In this document: piece after piece, positions 38,199 to 47,287 of the stretch
How positions within the stretch are numbered: the first letter of the stretch is position 1
How the letters are laid out: each line of letters opens with the position of its first letter
Origin: Actinomycetota bacterium
Lineage (GTDB): Bacteria > Actinomycetota > Coriobacteriia > Anaerosomatales > JAUXNU01
Reading direction: 5' to 3'
Length of the DNA stretch: 64,000 bases
Assembly: GCA_030682655.1 (NCBI GenBank)
Contig: JAUXNU010000064.1
Location: 21,509-85,508 of the forward strand
Position numbers and translations under genes: made by a program
Notes under the pieces: model-generated
Seen by the model: the letters and a program-made list of their open reading frames with translations, nothing else
Told to the model about the DNA's origin: nothing
Databases searched by the model: none

Positions 38199-39035
38199 GT
38201 GTCGCGCATCTGGATCTGCGGTGACTTCGAACTCTCGCTCGAGACGCCTCTCGTCATGGGCGTCCTGAACGTCACGCCCGACTCCTTCTCCGACGGAGGC
38301 GAATTCGACGACCCGCTCGTGGCGCGCACTCACGCGCTGCGCATGATCGCCGAGGGCGCTCACATCATCGACGTCGGCGGGGAGTCGACCCGCCCCGGCT
38401 CGAAGGAGGTCTCACCTGCCGAGGAGATCTCACGGGTTCGACCCATCATGACGTCGCTTGCGGACGAGATAGCCGTCCCGCTCTCCATCGACACGCGTCA
38501 CGCCGAAGTAGCCCGCGCCGCCGTCGAGGCGGGAGCCTCCATCGTCAATGACGTGGCGGGATTCCGAGACCCCGAGATGGTCGCGGTCGCCCTCGGCGCA
38601 TCCGCTGGCCTGGTCGTCATGCACATGCTCGGCGAGCCGAAGACGATGCAAGAAGAGCCGCGCTACGACGATGTCGTCGACGAGGTGCGCGGCTATCTGG
38701 ATCGGCAAGCGCAAGCCCTCGTGAGGGCGGGAGTTGCGCCGGAGCGAATCTGCGTGGATCCCGGCATCGGCTTCGGCAAGACGCTCGAAGACAACCTTGC
38801 ACTCCTTCGTAGTCTGCCCGAGATAGCGGACCTGGGATTCCCGGTGCTTGTCGGCACGTCGCGCAAGCGCTTCATCGGCGAGATCACGGGTGTGACCGAT
38901 CCGCGCGGGCGGCTCGGAGGCAGCATCGCAGCCGCGGCCTGGGCTGCGGCACATGGTGCGGACATCGTCAGGGCGCACGACGTGGCCGACACCGTGTGTG
39001 CTGTCCAGGTTGCGGTCGCTATCAAAGGGGAGTGA
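38199..39035 (+). CDS. folP: Dihydropteroate synthase
   Basis: Joins p-aminobenzoate to the pterin pyrophosphate made by FolK. Encodes 278 aa from GTG 38199 (AAGGGC upstream). The TIM-barrel signatures are clear: MGVLNVTPDSFSDGG, IIDVGGESTRPG, IVNDVAGFRD, and DPGIGFGKTLEDNL. Nothing unusual in length. folK starts four bases after its stop. FolB is not present between them. Confidence 0.96.
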   Translation: MSRIWICGDFELSLETPLVMGVLNVTPDSFSDGGEFDDPLVARTHALRMIAEGAHIIDVGGESTRPGSKEVSPAEEISRVRPIMTSLADEIAVPLSIDTRHAEVARAAVEAGASIVNDVAGFRDPEMVAVALGASAGLVVMHMLGEPKTMQEEPRYDDVVDEVRGYLDRQAQALVRAGVAPERICVDPGIGFGKTLEDNLALLRSLPEIADLGFPVLVGTSRKRFIGEITGVTDPRGRLGGSIAAAAWAAAHGADIVRAHDVADTVCAVQVAVAIKGE

Positions 39036-39039
39036 GCGC

Positions 39040-39924
39040 GTGTACGTCTTCATCGGTCTCGGGTCGAACATGGGTGACCGCCTTGGCATGCTCACCGAGG
39101 CGCTGAGCCGCATCGACCAGACAGAGCACACGGCTCTCCTTGGCGTGTCACGCGTGTACGAGTCGGAGCCGTGGGGGGCGGCCGACCAGCCGCTCTTTGC
39201 GAACGCGGCCGCGCTCCTGGACACCGAGCTGTCGCTCGACGTGCTGCTCGAAGCGCTCAAGGACATCGAGAGCGAGATGGGGCGCGACCACGACGGGCCG
39301 CGCAACGGGCCGCGGGTGATCGACCTCGACATCCTGCTTGCGGGCGACGAGGAGTGGGAGACCGAGAACCTGACTGTCCCGCATCCCCGCATGGCCGAGC
39401 GTGACTTCGTGATCACGCCGCTGCTCGAGCTGGCGCCGTATGCCGAATGGCCCGACGGCACGCCGGTGACGCGCGAGAAGGCTCGCGTCGGGCGCGTGAA
39501 GGGTGTCCTCGGGCGCGTGCCCGCCTTCGAGGACCGCCTGGGCGATCCCGGTCTGGCCGAGGAGGACTCGTCGCGGCGGTCAGACGGTTCGCCTCGGCGC
39601 TCACCCCTGCCCGGCGAGGAGTGGCTGCCGGTCTTTCAGTATGGGCGCGAGCCGGGGATGTTCATGTACGTGGCGCTTCCCGGTCCCGCACTCGGGGCGC
39701 ACAGGCCGAGCGTCGATGCCTCCTTCGCGCAGATGGTCCTCGATCAGATGGGCGTGCCGCACGAATGGGACCCGTTCCCGCCCGACCAGACGAGCGATCC
39801 GTACGGCTTCTCACGGCGGTTCCGCCTGATGGTTCCCGCGTCGATGGCCGCCGAGGCCCAGCGGACGATCGCCGAGGCCACCTCGGCACCGATCGACTGG
39901 ACCGACCCGGGGCTGCGGCGGTAG
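39040..39924 (+). CDS. folK: HPPK (folate pyrophosphokinase) with uncharacterised C-terminal extension
   Basis: Residues 1-150 are 6-hydroxymethyl-7,8-dihydropterin pyrophosphokinase: FIGLGSNMGDR at the start, SRVYESEPWGA, NGPRVIDLDILL and PHPRMAERDFV. The protein is 294 aa, about 130 longer than a normal FolK. The extra part (about 165-294) has a charged linker and then a compact region with PVFQYGREPGMFMYVALP and WDPFPPDQTSDPYGFSRRF, which I do not recognise. GTG 39040 has AAGGGGAG upstream. A frameshift joining two genes is not suggested, as the frame continues without a stop or second start. Confidence 0.9.
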   Translation: MYVFIGLGSNMGDRLGMLTEALSRIDQTEHTALLGVSRVYESEPWGAADQPLFANAAALLDTELSLDVLLEALKDIESEMGRDHDGPRNGPRVIDLDILLAGDEEWETENLTVPHPRMAERDFVITPLLELAPYAEWPDGTPVTREKARVGRVKGVLGRVPAFEDRLGDPGLAEEDSSRRSDGSPRRSPLPGEEWLPVFQYGREPGMFMYVALPGPALGAHRPSVDASFAQMVLDQMGVPHEWDPFPPDQTSDPYGFSRRFRLMVPASMAAEAQRTIAEATSAPIDWTDPGLRR

Positions 39925-39939
39925 GGATCCCGCAGGTGG

Positions 39940-39948
39940 TGGTATACT
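39940..39948 (+). promoter_or_regulatory. Extended -10 promoter upstream of panB
   Basis: TGGTATACT (39940-39948) is an extended -10 element (TGn plus TATACT), about 78 nt before the panB start. No good -35 is present, as is usual for extended -10 promoters. It would start a separate transcript for panB-panC and perhaps the nad genes. Confidence 0.5.
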
Positions 39949-40025
39949 CTCAGTCCCCCGTGTGGGGCCGCTTGGACCTCGGATACGCCGGGGCTGAGAC
40001 GGCAGGATCGGGAAGGAGTGTCGCC

Positions 40026-40931
40026 ATGAGCGCCACCGTACCTCTTGACCCCTCGCGTTCAGTCACCACGACGTCACTGCGCGCCATGAAGGCGGCCGGC
40101 CGGCCGATCGTCATGGTCACCGCCTACGACGCGCCCTCTGCTCGTCTCGTCGACGCTGCCGGCGTGGACGCCATCCTTGTGGGCGATTCCCTCGGGATGG
40201 TCGTCCTTGGTCACGAGTCCACGCTGCCGGTCACGATGGACGACATGCTGCACCACACCGCCGCGGTCGCCCGCGGTGCGAAGCGCGCACTCGTGATCGC
40301 CGACATGCCGTTCATGTCGTTCCAGGTCACGCCCGAAGACGCGATACGCAACGCCGGACGATTCATGGCCGAGGCGGGCGCGCACGCCGTCAAGATCGAG
40401 GGCGGCGCCCGGGTCGCAGCGGTCGTTCGCCGGATGGCCGACGCCGGCATTCCTGTGATGGGACACGTCGGGCTCACGCCGCAGTCGGTGCACCAGCTCG
40501 GAGGCTACAAGGTCCAGGCCAAGGAGACCGCCGCCGCCCTCACGCTGCTCGAAGACTGTCGCGCGCTCGAAGAGGCCGGAGCGTTCGCCATCGTGCTCGA
40601 GTGCATCCCGGCCGAACTCGCTGCACTCGTGAGCGCCGAACTCGCCATCCCGACCATCGGCATCGGCGCGGGCTGCGGTTGCGACGGGCAGGTGCAGGTC
40701 TTCCACGACCTCCTTGGCCTGGGGGATTTCACGCCGAAGCACGCCAGACGCTACGCCGAGATCGGCGATGCGATCCGCGAGGCGGTCGCTGCCTACGCCG
40801 ACGACGTGCGCGGTCACGTCTTCCCTGCCGAGGAGAACTCCACGCACCTGGACGCTGCCGTGGCGCGCGAGGTCGAGCAGCTGAGCGGGCGCGGTTTGCG
40901 CGCGGTGTCCAGTGCCGAGGGCATGGAGTAG
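40026..40931 (+). CDS. panB: 3-methyl-2-oxobutanoate hydroxymethyltransferase
   Basis: First committed step of pantothenate synthesis, making ketopantoate. Encodes 301 aa from ATG 40026, with AAGGAG upstream; the open frame before it reads as the shadow of folK. Signatures: MVTAYDAPSARLVDAAG, ILVGDSLGMVVLGH, IADMPFMSF and VKIEGG. The length exceeds the usual ~265 aa by a C-terminal tail. panC follows after 3 nt. Confidence 0.96.
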   Translation: MSATVPLDPSRSVTTTSLRAMKAAGRPIVMVTAYDAPSARLVDAAGVDAILVGDSLGMVVLGHESTLPVTMDDMLHHTAAVARGAKRALVIADMPFMSFQVTPEDAIRNAGRFMAEAGAHAVKIEGGARVAAVVRRMADAGIPVMGHVGLTPQSVHQLGGYKVQAKETAAALTLLEDCRALEEAGAFAIVLECIPAELAALVSAELAIPTIGIGAGCGCDGQVQVFHDLLGLGDFTPKHARRYAEIGDAIREAVAAYADDVRGHVFPAEENSTHLDAAVAREVEQLSGRGLRAVSSAEGME

Positions 40932-40934
40932 CCG

Positions 40935-41795
40935 ATGGAGCGTGTTGCGTCCCCCGTTGAGGCACGCCAGGCTGTCGTGGAAGCGAAGCACGAGGGGCTC
41001 AGCGTAGGGTTCGTGCCCACCATGGGCGCGCTGCACGATGGGCATCTGTCGCTCGTGCAGGCAGCCCGCAAGCGCGCCGATTTCGTCGCGGTGTCGATAT
41101 TCGTGAACCCCACGCAGTTCGGCCCTGGCGAGGACTACGAGTCCTACCCTCGCGACCTCGACAACGACCTTGCGAATCTAGGTGCTGAGGGCGTCGACCT
41201 CGTCTTTGTGCCGAGCGCCGGTGTGATGTATGCGTCGGACGCCACGGTGACGGTCGACCCTGGCGCGCTTGCGCGGCGCTGGGAAGGTGCGGTCCGGCCC
41301 GGTCACTTCACCGGTGTCGCGACCGTCGTGGCGAAGCTGCTGAACATCGCCCTCCCCGACCTCGCCTTCTTTGGCGAGAAGGACTACCAGCAGCTCAAGA
41401 TCGTCGAACGGCTGGTGCTCGACCTCGACATGGCGGTCACCATCGTCGGCTGCCCCATCGTGCGCGAGCGCGACGGGCTGGCGATGTCGAGCCGCAATGC
41501 CTACCTGTCTGCCGATGAGCGCGCGCAGGCGGTCGCACTGGGCGAGGCGCTTGAGGCTGCGGCGCGGGCTGTGGCCTGGGGGGAGACTCACGTCCGGGCG
41601 GTCGAGGACCTCATGCGCGCGGAGATAGCATCCCGGCCGCTGGCCATTCTCGACTACGCTGCGGTGGTCGATCCGGCAACACTCGAGCCGCTCGCGCGCA
41701 TCGACCGGCCCGCACGCGCTATCATCGCTGCACGGGTCGGCACGACCCGGCTGATCGACAACGCCGCGCTCGCACCCCCCGCCATCGGGGTATAG
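40935..41795 (+). CDS. panC: Pantothenate synthetase
   Basis: Condenses pantoate with beta-alanine using ATP. Encodes 286 aa. HIGH-like motif in PTMGALHDGHLSLV (about residues 27-40), FVNPTQFGPGEDYESYPR, FFGEKDYQQL and the KMSKS-like AMSSRN are all present. It follows panB closely, so the two are co-expressed. panD is not in the window. Confidence 0.96.
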   Translation: MERVASPVEARQAVVEAKHEGLSVGFVPTMGALHDGHLSLVQAARKRADFVAVSIFVNPTQFGPGEDYESYPRDLDNDLANLGAEGVDLVFVPSAGVMYASDATVTVDPGALARRWEGAVRPGHFTGVATVVAKLLNIALPDLAFFGEKDYQQLKIVERLVLDLDMAVTIVGCPIVRERDGLAMSSRNAYLSADERAQAVALGEALEAAARAVAWGETHVRAVEDLMRAEIASRPLAILDYAAVVDPATLEPLARIDRPARAIIAARVGTTRLIDNAALAPPAIGV

Positions 41796-41814
41796 ACGCC
41801 CCGAGAGGAGCCGC

Positions 41815-42744
41815 ATGGTGTTCGACCCGCAAGAACTGCACGACGAGATCCGCGCTCTTGCGGCAGAGTGCGACGCAGTTGTGCTCGCTCACAACTATCA
41901 GCGTGCCGAGGTCCAGGACGTCGCCGACTTCGTGGGGGACTCGCTCGGACTATCGCGCCAGGCGGCTTCTGTCGACGCGTCGGTGATCATCTTCGCCGGC
42001 GTCCACTTCATGGCCGAGACAGCCAAGATCCTCTCGCCGGCCAAGACCGTGCTCATGCCCGAACCCCGCGCGGGGTGTCCCATGGCCGACATGATGAGCG
42101 CACCCGAGCTGGCGGCCTGGCGCGAGGAGAACCCCGGTGTGCCGGTCGTGACCTACGTGAACTCGACCGCCGAGGTCAAAGCGCTCACGGACGTGTGCTG
42201 TACGAGCGCCAACGCGGTCCAGGTCGTGCGCGCCCTGGTGGACGAGACCGGCACGGACCGCGTCCTATTCGGCCCTGATCGCAACCTCGCGAACTGGGTC
42301 GCGCGGTCGCTTCCCGGCATCGAGGTCATACCCTGGGCCGGTTACTGTCCCATCCACGACCAGGTAACGGCCGAGCAGGTCGTGGCGGCGCGTGAACGGC
42401 ACCCCGGCGCGCTCGCGATGGCGCATCCGGAGTGCAGGCCCGAAGTCATCGACCTCGTAGATGCGGTGCTTTCCACGAGCCAGATGCTCGCCTACGCGGC
42501 GGGCTCCTCGGCAGACGAGTTCATCGTGATAACCGAGGAGGGGCTGATCCACGCGCTCGCGAAGGCTGCGCCCGGCAAGCGGTTCGTGAGCCTTTCGCCT
42601 CCGATGTTGTGCCCGAACATGAAACTGACGACGCTCGAGAAGGTTCGCGACTGCCTGCGCGAGGCGACGGGCGAAATCGAAGTGGCCGAGGAGACACGCG
42701 TGCGTGCCCTCTCGGCTGTGGAGCGGATGGTGGCCATTGGCTGA
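41815..42744 (+). CDS. nadA: Quinolinate synthase
   Basis: [4Fe-4S] enzyme forming quinolinate from iminoaspartate and DHAP. Encodes 309 aa from ATG 41815 with GAGGAG upstream. Likely cluster cysteines are in RAGCPMADM, TDVCCTSAN and PPMLCPNMKLTTL. AHNYQRAEVQDVADFVGDSL at the start and HPECRPEV later are typical. Together with nadB and nadC this is a full de novo NAD module, following the pantothenate genes. Confidence 0.96.
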   Translation: MVFDPQELHDEIRALAAECDAVVLAHNYQRAEVQDVADFVGDSLGLSRQAASVDASVIIFAGVHFMAETAKILSPAKTVLMPEPRAGCPMADMMSAPELAAWREENPGVPVVTYVNSTAEVKALTDVCCTSANAVQVVRALVDETGTDRVLFGPDRNLANWVARSLPGIEVIPWAGYCPIHDQVTAEQVVAARERHPGALAMAHPECRPEVIDLVDAVLSTSQMLAYAAGSSADEFIVITEEGLIHALAKAAPGKRFVSLSPPMLCPNMKLTTLEKVRDCLREATGEIEVAEETRVRALSAVERMVAIG

Positions 42745-42796
42745 ACGCGGCCGACATGAAGATCTCGGCGGTGGAGCTGAACCGCGTCCTGCGCGC

Positions 42797-44533
42797 ATGC
42801 CCGTGCCGGGCGTGTTGCCGGAGGCTTTGGGGCGCCGCTACCTGATCGAGTTCGACACGGACGACCTGCAGCAACACGAGTCCGACGTGCTCGTCATCGG
42901 CTCCGGCATCGCCGGGCTTACAGCAGCGCTCGCGGCGTGTGGCTCGCGCACGGTGGCGCTCGTCACGAAGGCCCGCGTGCGCGAGACGAACACCTGGTAT
43001 GCGCAGGGCGGGATCGCCGGCGCGGTGGGCGAAGCCGACTCTGTCGAGCTGCACCTCGCTGACACCCTCGTGGTCGGCCAAGGACTGTGCGATGAGGACG
43101 TCGTGCGAGCGGTCGTCGGGGAGGCCGCCGAGGCGCTCGGGGATCTGCGTGCGATGGGTGTGCGCTTCGACCTCGGAGAAGGAGGTGAGGTCGCTCTCGC
43201 TCGCGAGGGAGGACACTCACTGCCTCGTGTGCTGCACTCCGGCGACGCGACCGGCGCGGCGGTACAAGACACCCTGACCGCGATGATGCGAAACGCGAGC
43301 GGTCTGGAGGTCTTCGAAGAGCGCTTCCTCATCGACCTGCTGACCGCGGGCGATCGCTGTGTCGGAGCGCTCGTGTACGACCCCGCCTCACGTCAGCCGG
43401 AGGTCTACTGGGCAGACGCGGTCATTCTGGCGACCGGCGGCTGCGGTCAGATCTACCGCGTGACCACGAATCCGACCATCGCTACGGGTGACGGCATTGC
43501 GGCGGCGTGGCGCGCCGGCGCGGAGATCGCCGACCTCGAGTTCGTGCAGTTCCACCCGACCGCGCTCGACAGCGAGGCGAGCCCGAAGTTCCTCATCACC
43601 GAGGCGCTGCGTGGCGAAGGCGCCTATCTGCTCGACTGCGACGAGAAGCGGTTCATGGTGGGAGTGCACGAGCTTGCCGAGTTGGCGCCGCGAGACGTAG
43701 TCAGCCGCGAGATCGAGAAGGTCATGGCGCGTTGCGGCCGCCCGAACGTGTGGCTAGACGCGCGCCACATCGACGCCGACTACCTGCGCACGCGGTTCCC
43801 GACGATCTGGGAGAAGTGCGCCGAGGTGGGCTACGATCTCTCGGCGGACTTGATTCCCGTGGCACCGGCGGCGCACTACATGATCGGTGGCGCGCGGGTG
43901 GACGTCGACGGGCGAACCTCGCTTGCAGGTCTCTATGCTTCGGGTGAAGTGACCTCGTCCGGCCTGCATGGTGCGAACCGTCTCGCCAGCAACTCGCTTC
44001 TTGAGGGACTGGTGCTGTCGAGGCGCATCGTCCGCGCGCTTGAGAGCGAAAGCGCACCCATGCGGCCCGCGCGCGTCGTGTCAGGTGAGGCCGAGGCGAG
44101 CGCCGCCTTCACGGTCGACCGGGCGCGCGACACGCTCCAGCTTGCGATGTCGGCGTTCGTCGGCATGACGCGCTCCGACGGATCGCTCGCCGAGGCGGCC
44201 TACATCCTCGAAGGGCTCACGCGGCTCCTTGGCGTGTCGCTCAAGCGTCCCGCCGAACTCGAGCTCCAGAACATGGTGACGATCGCGACGCTTCTCACAC
44301 ACGCGGCGTGGGTGCGCACGGAGAGCCGTGGCACGCACAGCCGGGTGGATTTCCCCGACCGCGACGACGAGAACTGGGCCGCCCATCTGGTGTGGTGCCG
44401 GGGCCGCCAGACGCGTCTCGCGCCGACACGGCAGGCCACGGAGTGTCCGTACGTCCCGCCGGTCCCGGAGGCGGCTCAGGCCGAGGACGCGACCCCCGTC
44501 GTCGATTCGACCCCGACGCCGGGGATGCCGTGA
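42797..44533 (+). CDS. nadB: L-aspartate oxidase
   Basis: FAD enzyme oxidising aspartate to iminoaspartate for NadA. Encodes about 578 aa. FAD-binding VIGSGIAGLTAALA near residue 30, then TWYAQGGIAGAVG, HSGDATGAAVQD and LHGANRLASNSLLEG. The start is uncertain: ATG 42797 lacks a ribosome-binding site, and TTG 42827 with GGAGG close by is possible. A 52-nt gap separates it from nadA, in contrast to the tight spacing of nadB/nadC. Confidence 0.93.
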   Translation: MPVPGVLPEALGRRYLIEFDTDDLQQHESDVLVIGSGIAGLTAALAACGSRTVALVTKARVRETNTWYAQGGIAGAVGEADSVELHLADTLVVGQGLCDEDVVRAVVGEAAEALGDLRAMGVRFDLGEGGEVALAREGGHSLPRVLHSGDATGAAVQDTLTAMMRNASGLEVFEERFLIDLLTAGDRCVGALVYDPASRQPEVYWADAVILATGGCGQIYRVTTNPTIATGDGIAAAWRAGAEIADLEFVQFHPTALDSEASPKFLITEALRGEGAYLLDCDEKRFMVGVHELAELAPRDVVSREIEKVMARCGRPNVWLDARHIDADYLRTRFPTIWEKCAEVGYDLSADLIPVAPAAHYMIGGARVDVDGRTSLAGLYASGEVTSSGLHGANRLASNSLLEGLVLSRRIVRALESESAPMRPARVVSGEAEASAAFTVDRARDTLQLAMSAFVGMTRSDGSLAEAAYILEGLTRLLGVSLKRPAELELQNMVTIATLLTHAAWVRTESRGTHSRVDFPDRDDENWAAHLVWCRGRQTRLAPTRQATECPYVPPVPEAAQAEDATPVVDSTPTPGMP

Positions 44534-45462
44534 TGTTCGACCTTCCGCCCCTCGACGACGTCATCGCGGCATCACTCGCCGAGGACCTCGGCGTGCCCGC
44601 CGAGGGGCTCCTTGGCGGGGCGGAGCTGCCCGGGCTGCTGGCCGCCGATGTCACCGGAGCGGCGGTGCTCGCAACAGATGCGCGATTTCGGGGGACGGTC
44701 GTGGCGCGGCAGGCGGGGATTGTCTGCGGCCTACCGGCGGTTCAACGTGCGTGGGAGATGCTTGCCCGGGCGGCTGGACTCTCCGAGGCCATCGAGGTGT
44801 TCCCGCTTGTAGCGGAGGGTGCCGCGGTCGCGGCGGGCACCGCCGTCCTCGAAGTGGAAGGCTCCGCGCGCCTTGTGCTGGCCGGCGAACGCGCGGCGTT
44901 GAACCTCCTCATGACGCTCTCGGGCATCGCAACCGCCGCGGCAAGCTGGCAGGCGGAGGCGGGAACCGCGCTCGCTGTCGTGGACACCCGCAAGACACTG
45001 CCGGGCCTGCGCGCGCTGTCGAAATACGCAGTGCGGGTGGGCGGCGCCGTCAACCACAGGATGGGTCTGTACGACATGGTGCTCGTGAAGGACAACCACA
45101 TCCGTCACGCGGGCGGGATCGCAGCTGCGGTGGCTGCCGCGCGCGCGAGCTTCCCGGACCTGGTCGTGGAGGTCGAGGCCGACACGGTCGCACAGGCTCG
45201 CGAGGCGGCGATAGCCGGGGCCGATATCGTGCTGCTGGACAACATGGACGACGCGGCGCTAACCGGTGCCGTCGCCGCAGTGGAGGGAGCTGCCGCCGAA
45301 TCCGGTCGCCAGATCCAGACCGAAGCCTCCGGGGGAATCACGTTCGAGCGGCTTGCAGCGCTGCGCGAGGCGAGGGTGGACCGCGTGTCTTCGAGTGCGC
45401 TGACCCTTGCGCCTCCGCTCGACTTCGGGTTGGATGAGATGAAACCGGCAGAATCTGACTGA
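44533..45462 (+). CDS. nadC: Nicotinate-nucleotide pyrophosphorylase (quinolinate phosphoribosyltransferase)
   Basis: Converts quinolinate plus PRPP to nicotinate mononucleotide. Encodes 309 aa; ATG 44533 shares its A with the nadB TGA stop (GTG 44530 is an alternative). Signatures: DTRKTLPGLRALSKYAVRVG, NHRMGLYDMVLVKDNH, and TEASGGITFE near the C-terminus. It completes the nadABC set. Confidence 0.96.
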   Translation: MFDLPPLDDVIAASLAEDLGVPAEGLLGGAELPGLLAADVTGAAVLATDARFRGTVVARQAGIVCGLPAVQRAWEMLARAAGLSEAIEVFPLVAEGAAVAAGTAVLEVEGSARLVLAGERAALNLLMTLSGIATAAASWQAEAGTALAVVDTRKTLPGLRALSKYAVRVGGAVNHRMGLYDMVLVKDNHIRHAGGIAAAVAAARASFPDLVVEVEADTVAQAREAAIAGADIVLLDNMDDAALTGAVAAVEGAAAESGRQIQTEASGGITFERLAALREARVDRVSSSALTLAPPLDFGLDEMKPAESD

Positions 45463-45555
45463 GGGGTACGGCGTGTTTCCTGCGCGCGGCGTCGCATTCA
45501 TGCATTCCCTGCACGCCGCCAAAGCGCGTGTGCGCAGCCCGAGGCGGGCGTTCTG

Positions 45556-46314
45556 ATGCATCCCATCACCGGCATCGCGGCTCTCGACTGGTTCCTTGGC
45601 ATGCTGGATTCTCACGGCTATCTGCTGGTATTCGGTTTCACTATCTTTGAGAACCTTTTCGTCATCGGCTCGTTCACGCCTGGCGAGACCGTCGTGATGG
45701 CGGCGGCGTTCCTGTCGACGCCCGCGCAGGGGAGCTTGTCCCTGCCGCTCGTGTGGATCGTCTCAGTGGTCGGCACGACGGTCGGCAGCAACATCAGCTA
45801 CTTCATCGGGCGACGGGGCGGCGAGGACGCGCTGCTGCGCTATGGGCGCCGTTTCCGCATCTCCGAGGAGCGCATCACGGAGGCCGAGGCGTACTTCTAC
45901 AAGCACGGCTCCAAGACCGTGTTCATCTCGCGCTTCGCTGCCGGCTTCAAGAATTTCGTGCCGATGATCGCCGGCGTCTCCAAGATGGACCTCGCGTACT
46001 TTCAGGGGTGGACGATCCTTGGCGCGATCACATACACGTCGCTCATGTGCGCGATCGGCTACTTCGTGGGCAACAACTTCGACCGCGCGCTGGCGATTGC
46101 GCGCAGTATCGGCTACGTCGGGCTCACGATCTTCGCGCTGTTCCTGTTCGCGCTTTGGTACGGGCGTCGTGCGTTCTTCGACCGCAAGCTCGATGAGGCC
46201 GCCGAGGAGGCCGAACTCGTCCGCTCTCTGCTCGATGGCGCGGAGCTGCACGAGTCCGGGTGTCCCGAGCCGGATGAGCTGGCCGAGGAGGACGAAGCGT
46301 TCGATGAGCCGTAG
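45556..46314 (+). CDS. DedA-family membrane protein
   Basis: Encodes 252 aa. Matches DedA/SNARE-associated proteins: FENLFVIGSFTPGETVVMAAAF, then GSNISYFIGRRGG and FISRFAAGFKNFVPMIAG. Four to five hydrophobic helices are visible; the C-terminal 40 residues are acidic and cytosolic. Members recycle lipid carriers such as undecaprenyl phosphate or maintain membrane potential. The ATG at 45556 has only a weak upstream site. Its end overlaps birA by 11 nt. Confidence 0.9.
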   Translation: MHPITGIAALDWFLGMLDSHGYLLVFGFTIFENLFVIGSFTPGETVVMAAAFLSTPAQGSLSLPLVWIVSVVGTTVGSNISYFIGRRGGEDALLRYGRRFRISEERITEAEAYFYKHGSKTVFISRFAAGFKNFVPMIAGVSKMDLAYFQGWTILGAITYTSLMCAIGYFVGNNFDRALAIARSIGYVGLTIFALFLFALWYGRRAFFDRKLDEAAEEAELVRSLLDGAELHESGCPEPDELAEEDEAFDEP

Positions 46315-47272
46315 GGACGATGTTCTCGCCGCGCTCAAGGCCGCAGGCGAAGCGGGGGTCTCGGGCGAGGCGCTCGCCCGAGAGCTCGCGGTGAGCCGCG
46401 TGGCTGTCTCCAAGCATGTCTGCGCGCTGCGGGACCTTGGCTACCGGATCGAGGGCGAGCCTGGCCGAGGATACGTTCTCCTTGGCGTGCCGGATCTTCT
46501 GCTGCCGGGCGAGTTGAGACCACTCGTGGACTCGCAGCTTTGGACGCGACTGGAGGGCGGACCGGAGACCGGCTCCACGAACGACGACTGCAAGCTGCTC
46601 GCTCGCGAAGGAGCGGACGAGGGCACGGTCGTGGTCGCGGGCAGGCAGACGGCGGGGCGGGGCAGGCTCGGCCGCATGTGGGAGTCACCGGGCGGGGGAG
46701 CCTACTTGTCCGCGCTGCTCAGGCCTGGACTATCCCTCGGTGAGCTTGCACCTCTGCCGCTTGCGGTGGGCATCGCGATAGCGCGAGCGCTCGACGCCCT
46801 CGGTGCCGGTGACGTCGGCCTCAAGTGGCCCAACGATGTCTGGCTGTCCGGGAGCAAGGTCGCCGGCGTGCTCATCGAGATATCGGCGGAGTCGGACCGG
46901 GTCGAGTGGGTCGTGGCCGGGATCGGCGTCAATGTCTTGCGCGACGAAGGTGCGCGCGAGGACGCGGCGTACGTCCGCGATGTCGTGGGCGAAGCGACGC
47001 CCGCGTCGGTGGCGGCGGCGGTCCTTGGCGAGCTCGCAGAGGTGTACGCTCAGTTCCAGCTTGAGGGCTTTCGGGGTCTCGCGCGAGAATACGGGAGTAG
47101 GTCCGTTCTCGCGGACCGCGAGGTCAAGGTCTGCGACGTCGGAGGTCGCGTACGAGCCACCGGGCACGCGAGCGGGATCGACGACCTTGGACGGCTTGTG
47201 GTGGAGACTTCGCGAGGGAGCGTCGCGGTCGCCGCGGGCGACGTTACACTTGTCGGTAGTAGCCTCGACTGA
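46304..47272 (+). CDS. birA: Bifunctional biotin-protein ligase and biotin repressor
   Basis: Encodes 322 aa. An N-terminal winged helix (VLAALKAAGEAGVSGEALA, then SRVAVSKHVCALRDLGY) shows it also binds DNA. The ligase domain has GRGRLGRMWESP (biotinyl-AMP loop), KWPNDV and KVAGVLIE with the catalytic lysine. A small C-terminal domain follows. It attaches biotin to carboxylases and, when biotin is plentiful, would repress targets; a matching operator is upstream of bioY at 59450-59482. ATG 46304 lies inside the end of dedA. Confidence 0.95.
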   Translation: MSRRDDVLAALKAAGEAGVSGEALARELAVSRVAVSKHVCALRDLGYRIEGEPGRGYVLLGVPDLLLPGELRPLVDSQLWTRLEGGPETGSTNDDCKLLAREGADEGTVVVAGRQTAGRGRLGRMWESPGGGAYLSALLRPGLSLGELAPLPLAVGIAIARALDALGAGDVGLKWPNDVWLSGSKVAGVLIEISAESDRVEWVVAGIGVNVLRDEGAREDAAYVRDVVGEATPASVAAAVLGELAEVYAQFQLEGFRGLAREYGSRSVLADREVKVCDVGGRVRATGHASGIDDLGRLVVETSRGSVAVAAGDVTLVGSSLD

Positions 47273-47287
47273 CACGGAGGGACACGC

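Noticed and set aside
39949..40025. TPP-riboswitch-like GGGGCTGAGAC in the panB leader
   Set aside because: Only the CTGAGA string matches; the rest of the thi-box is absent and the 70-nt leader is too short.
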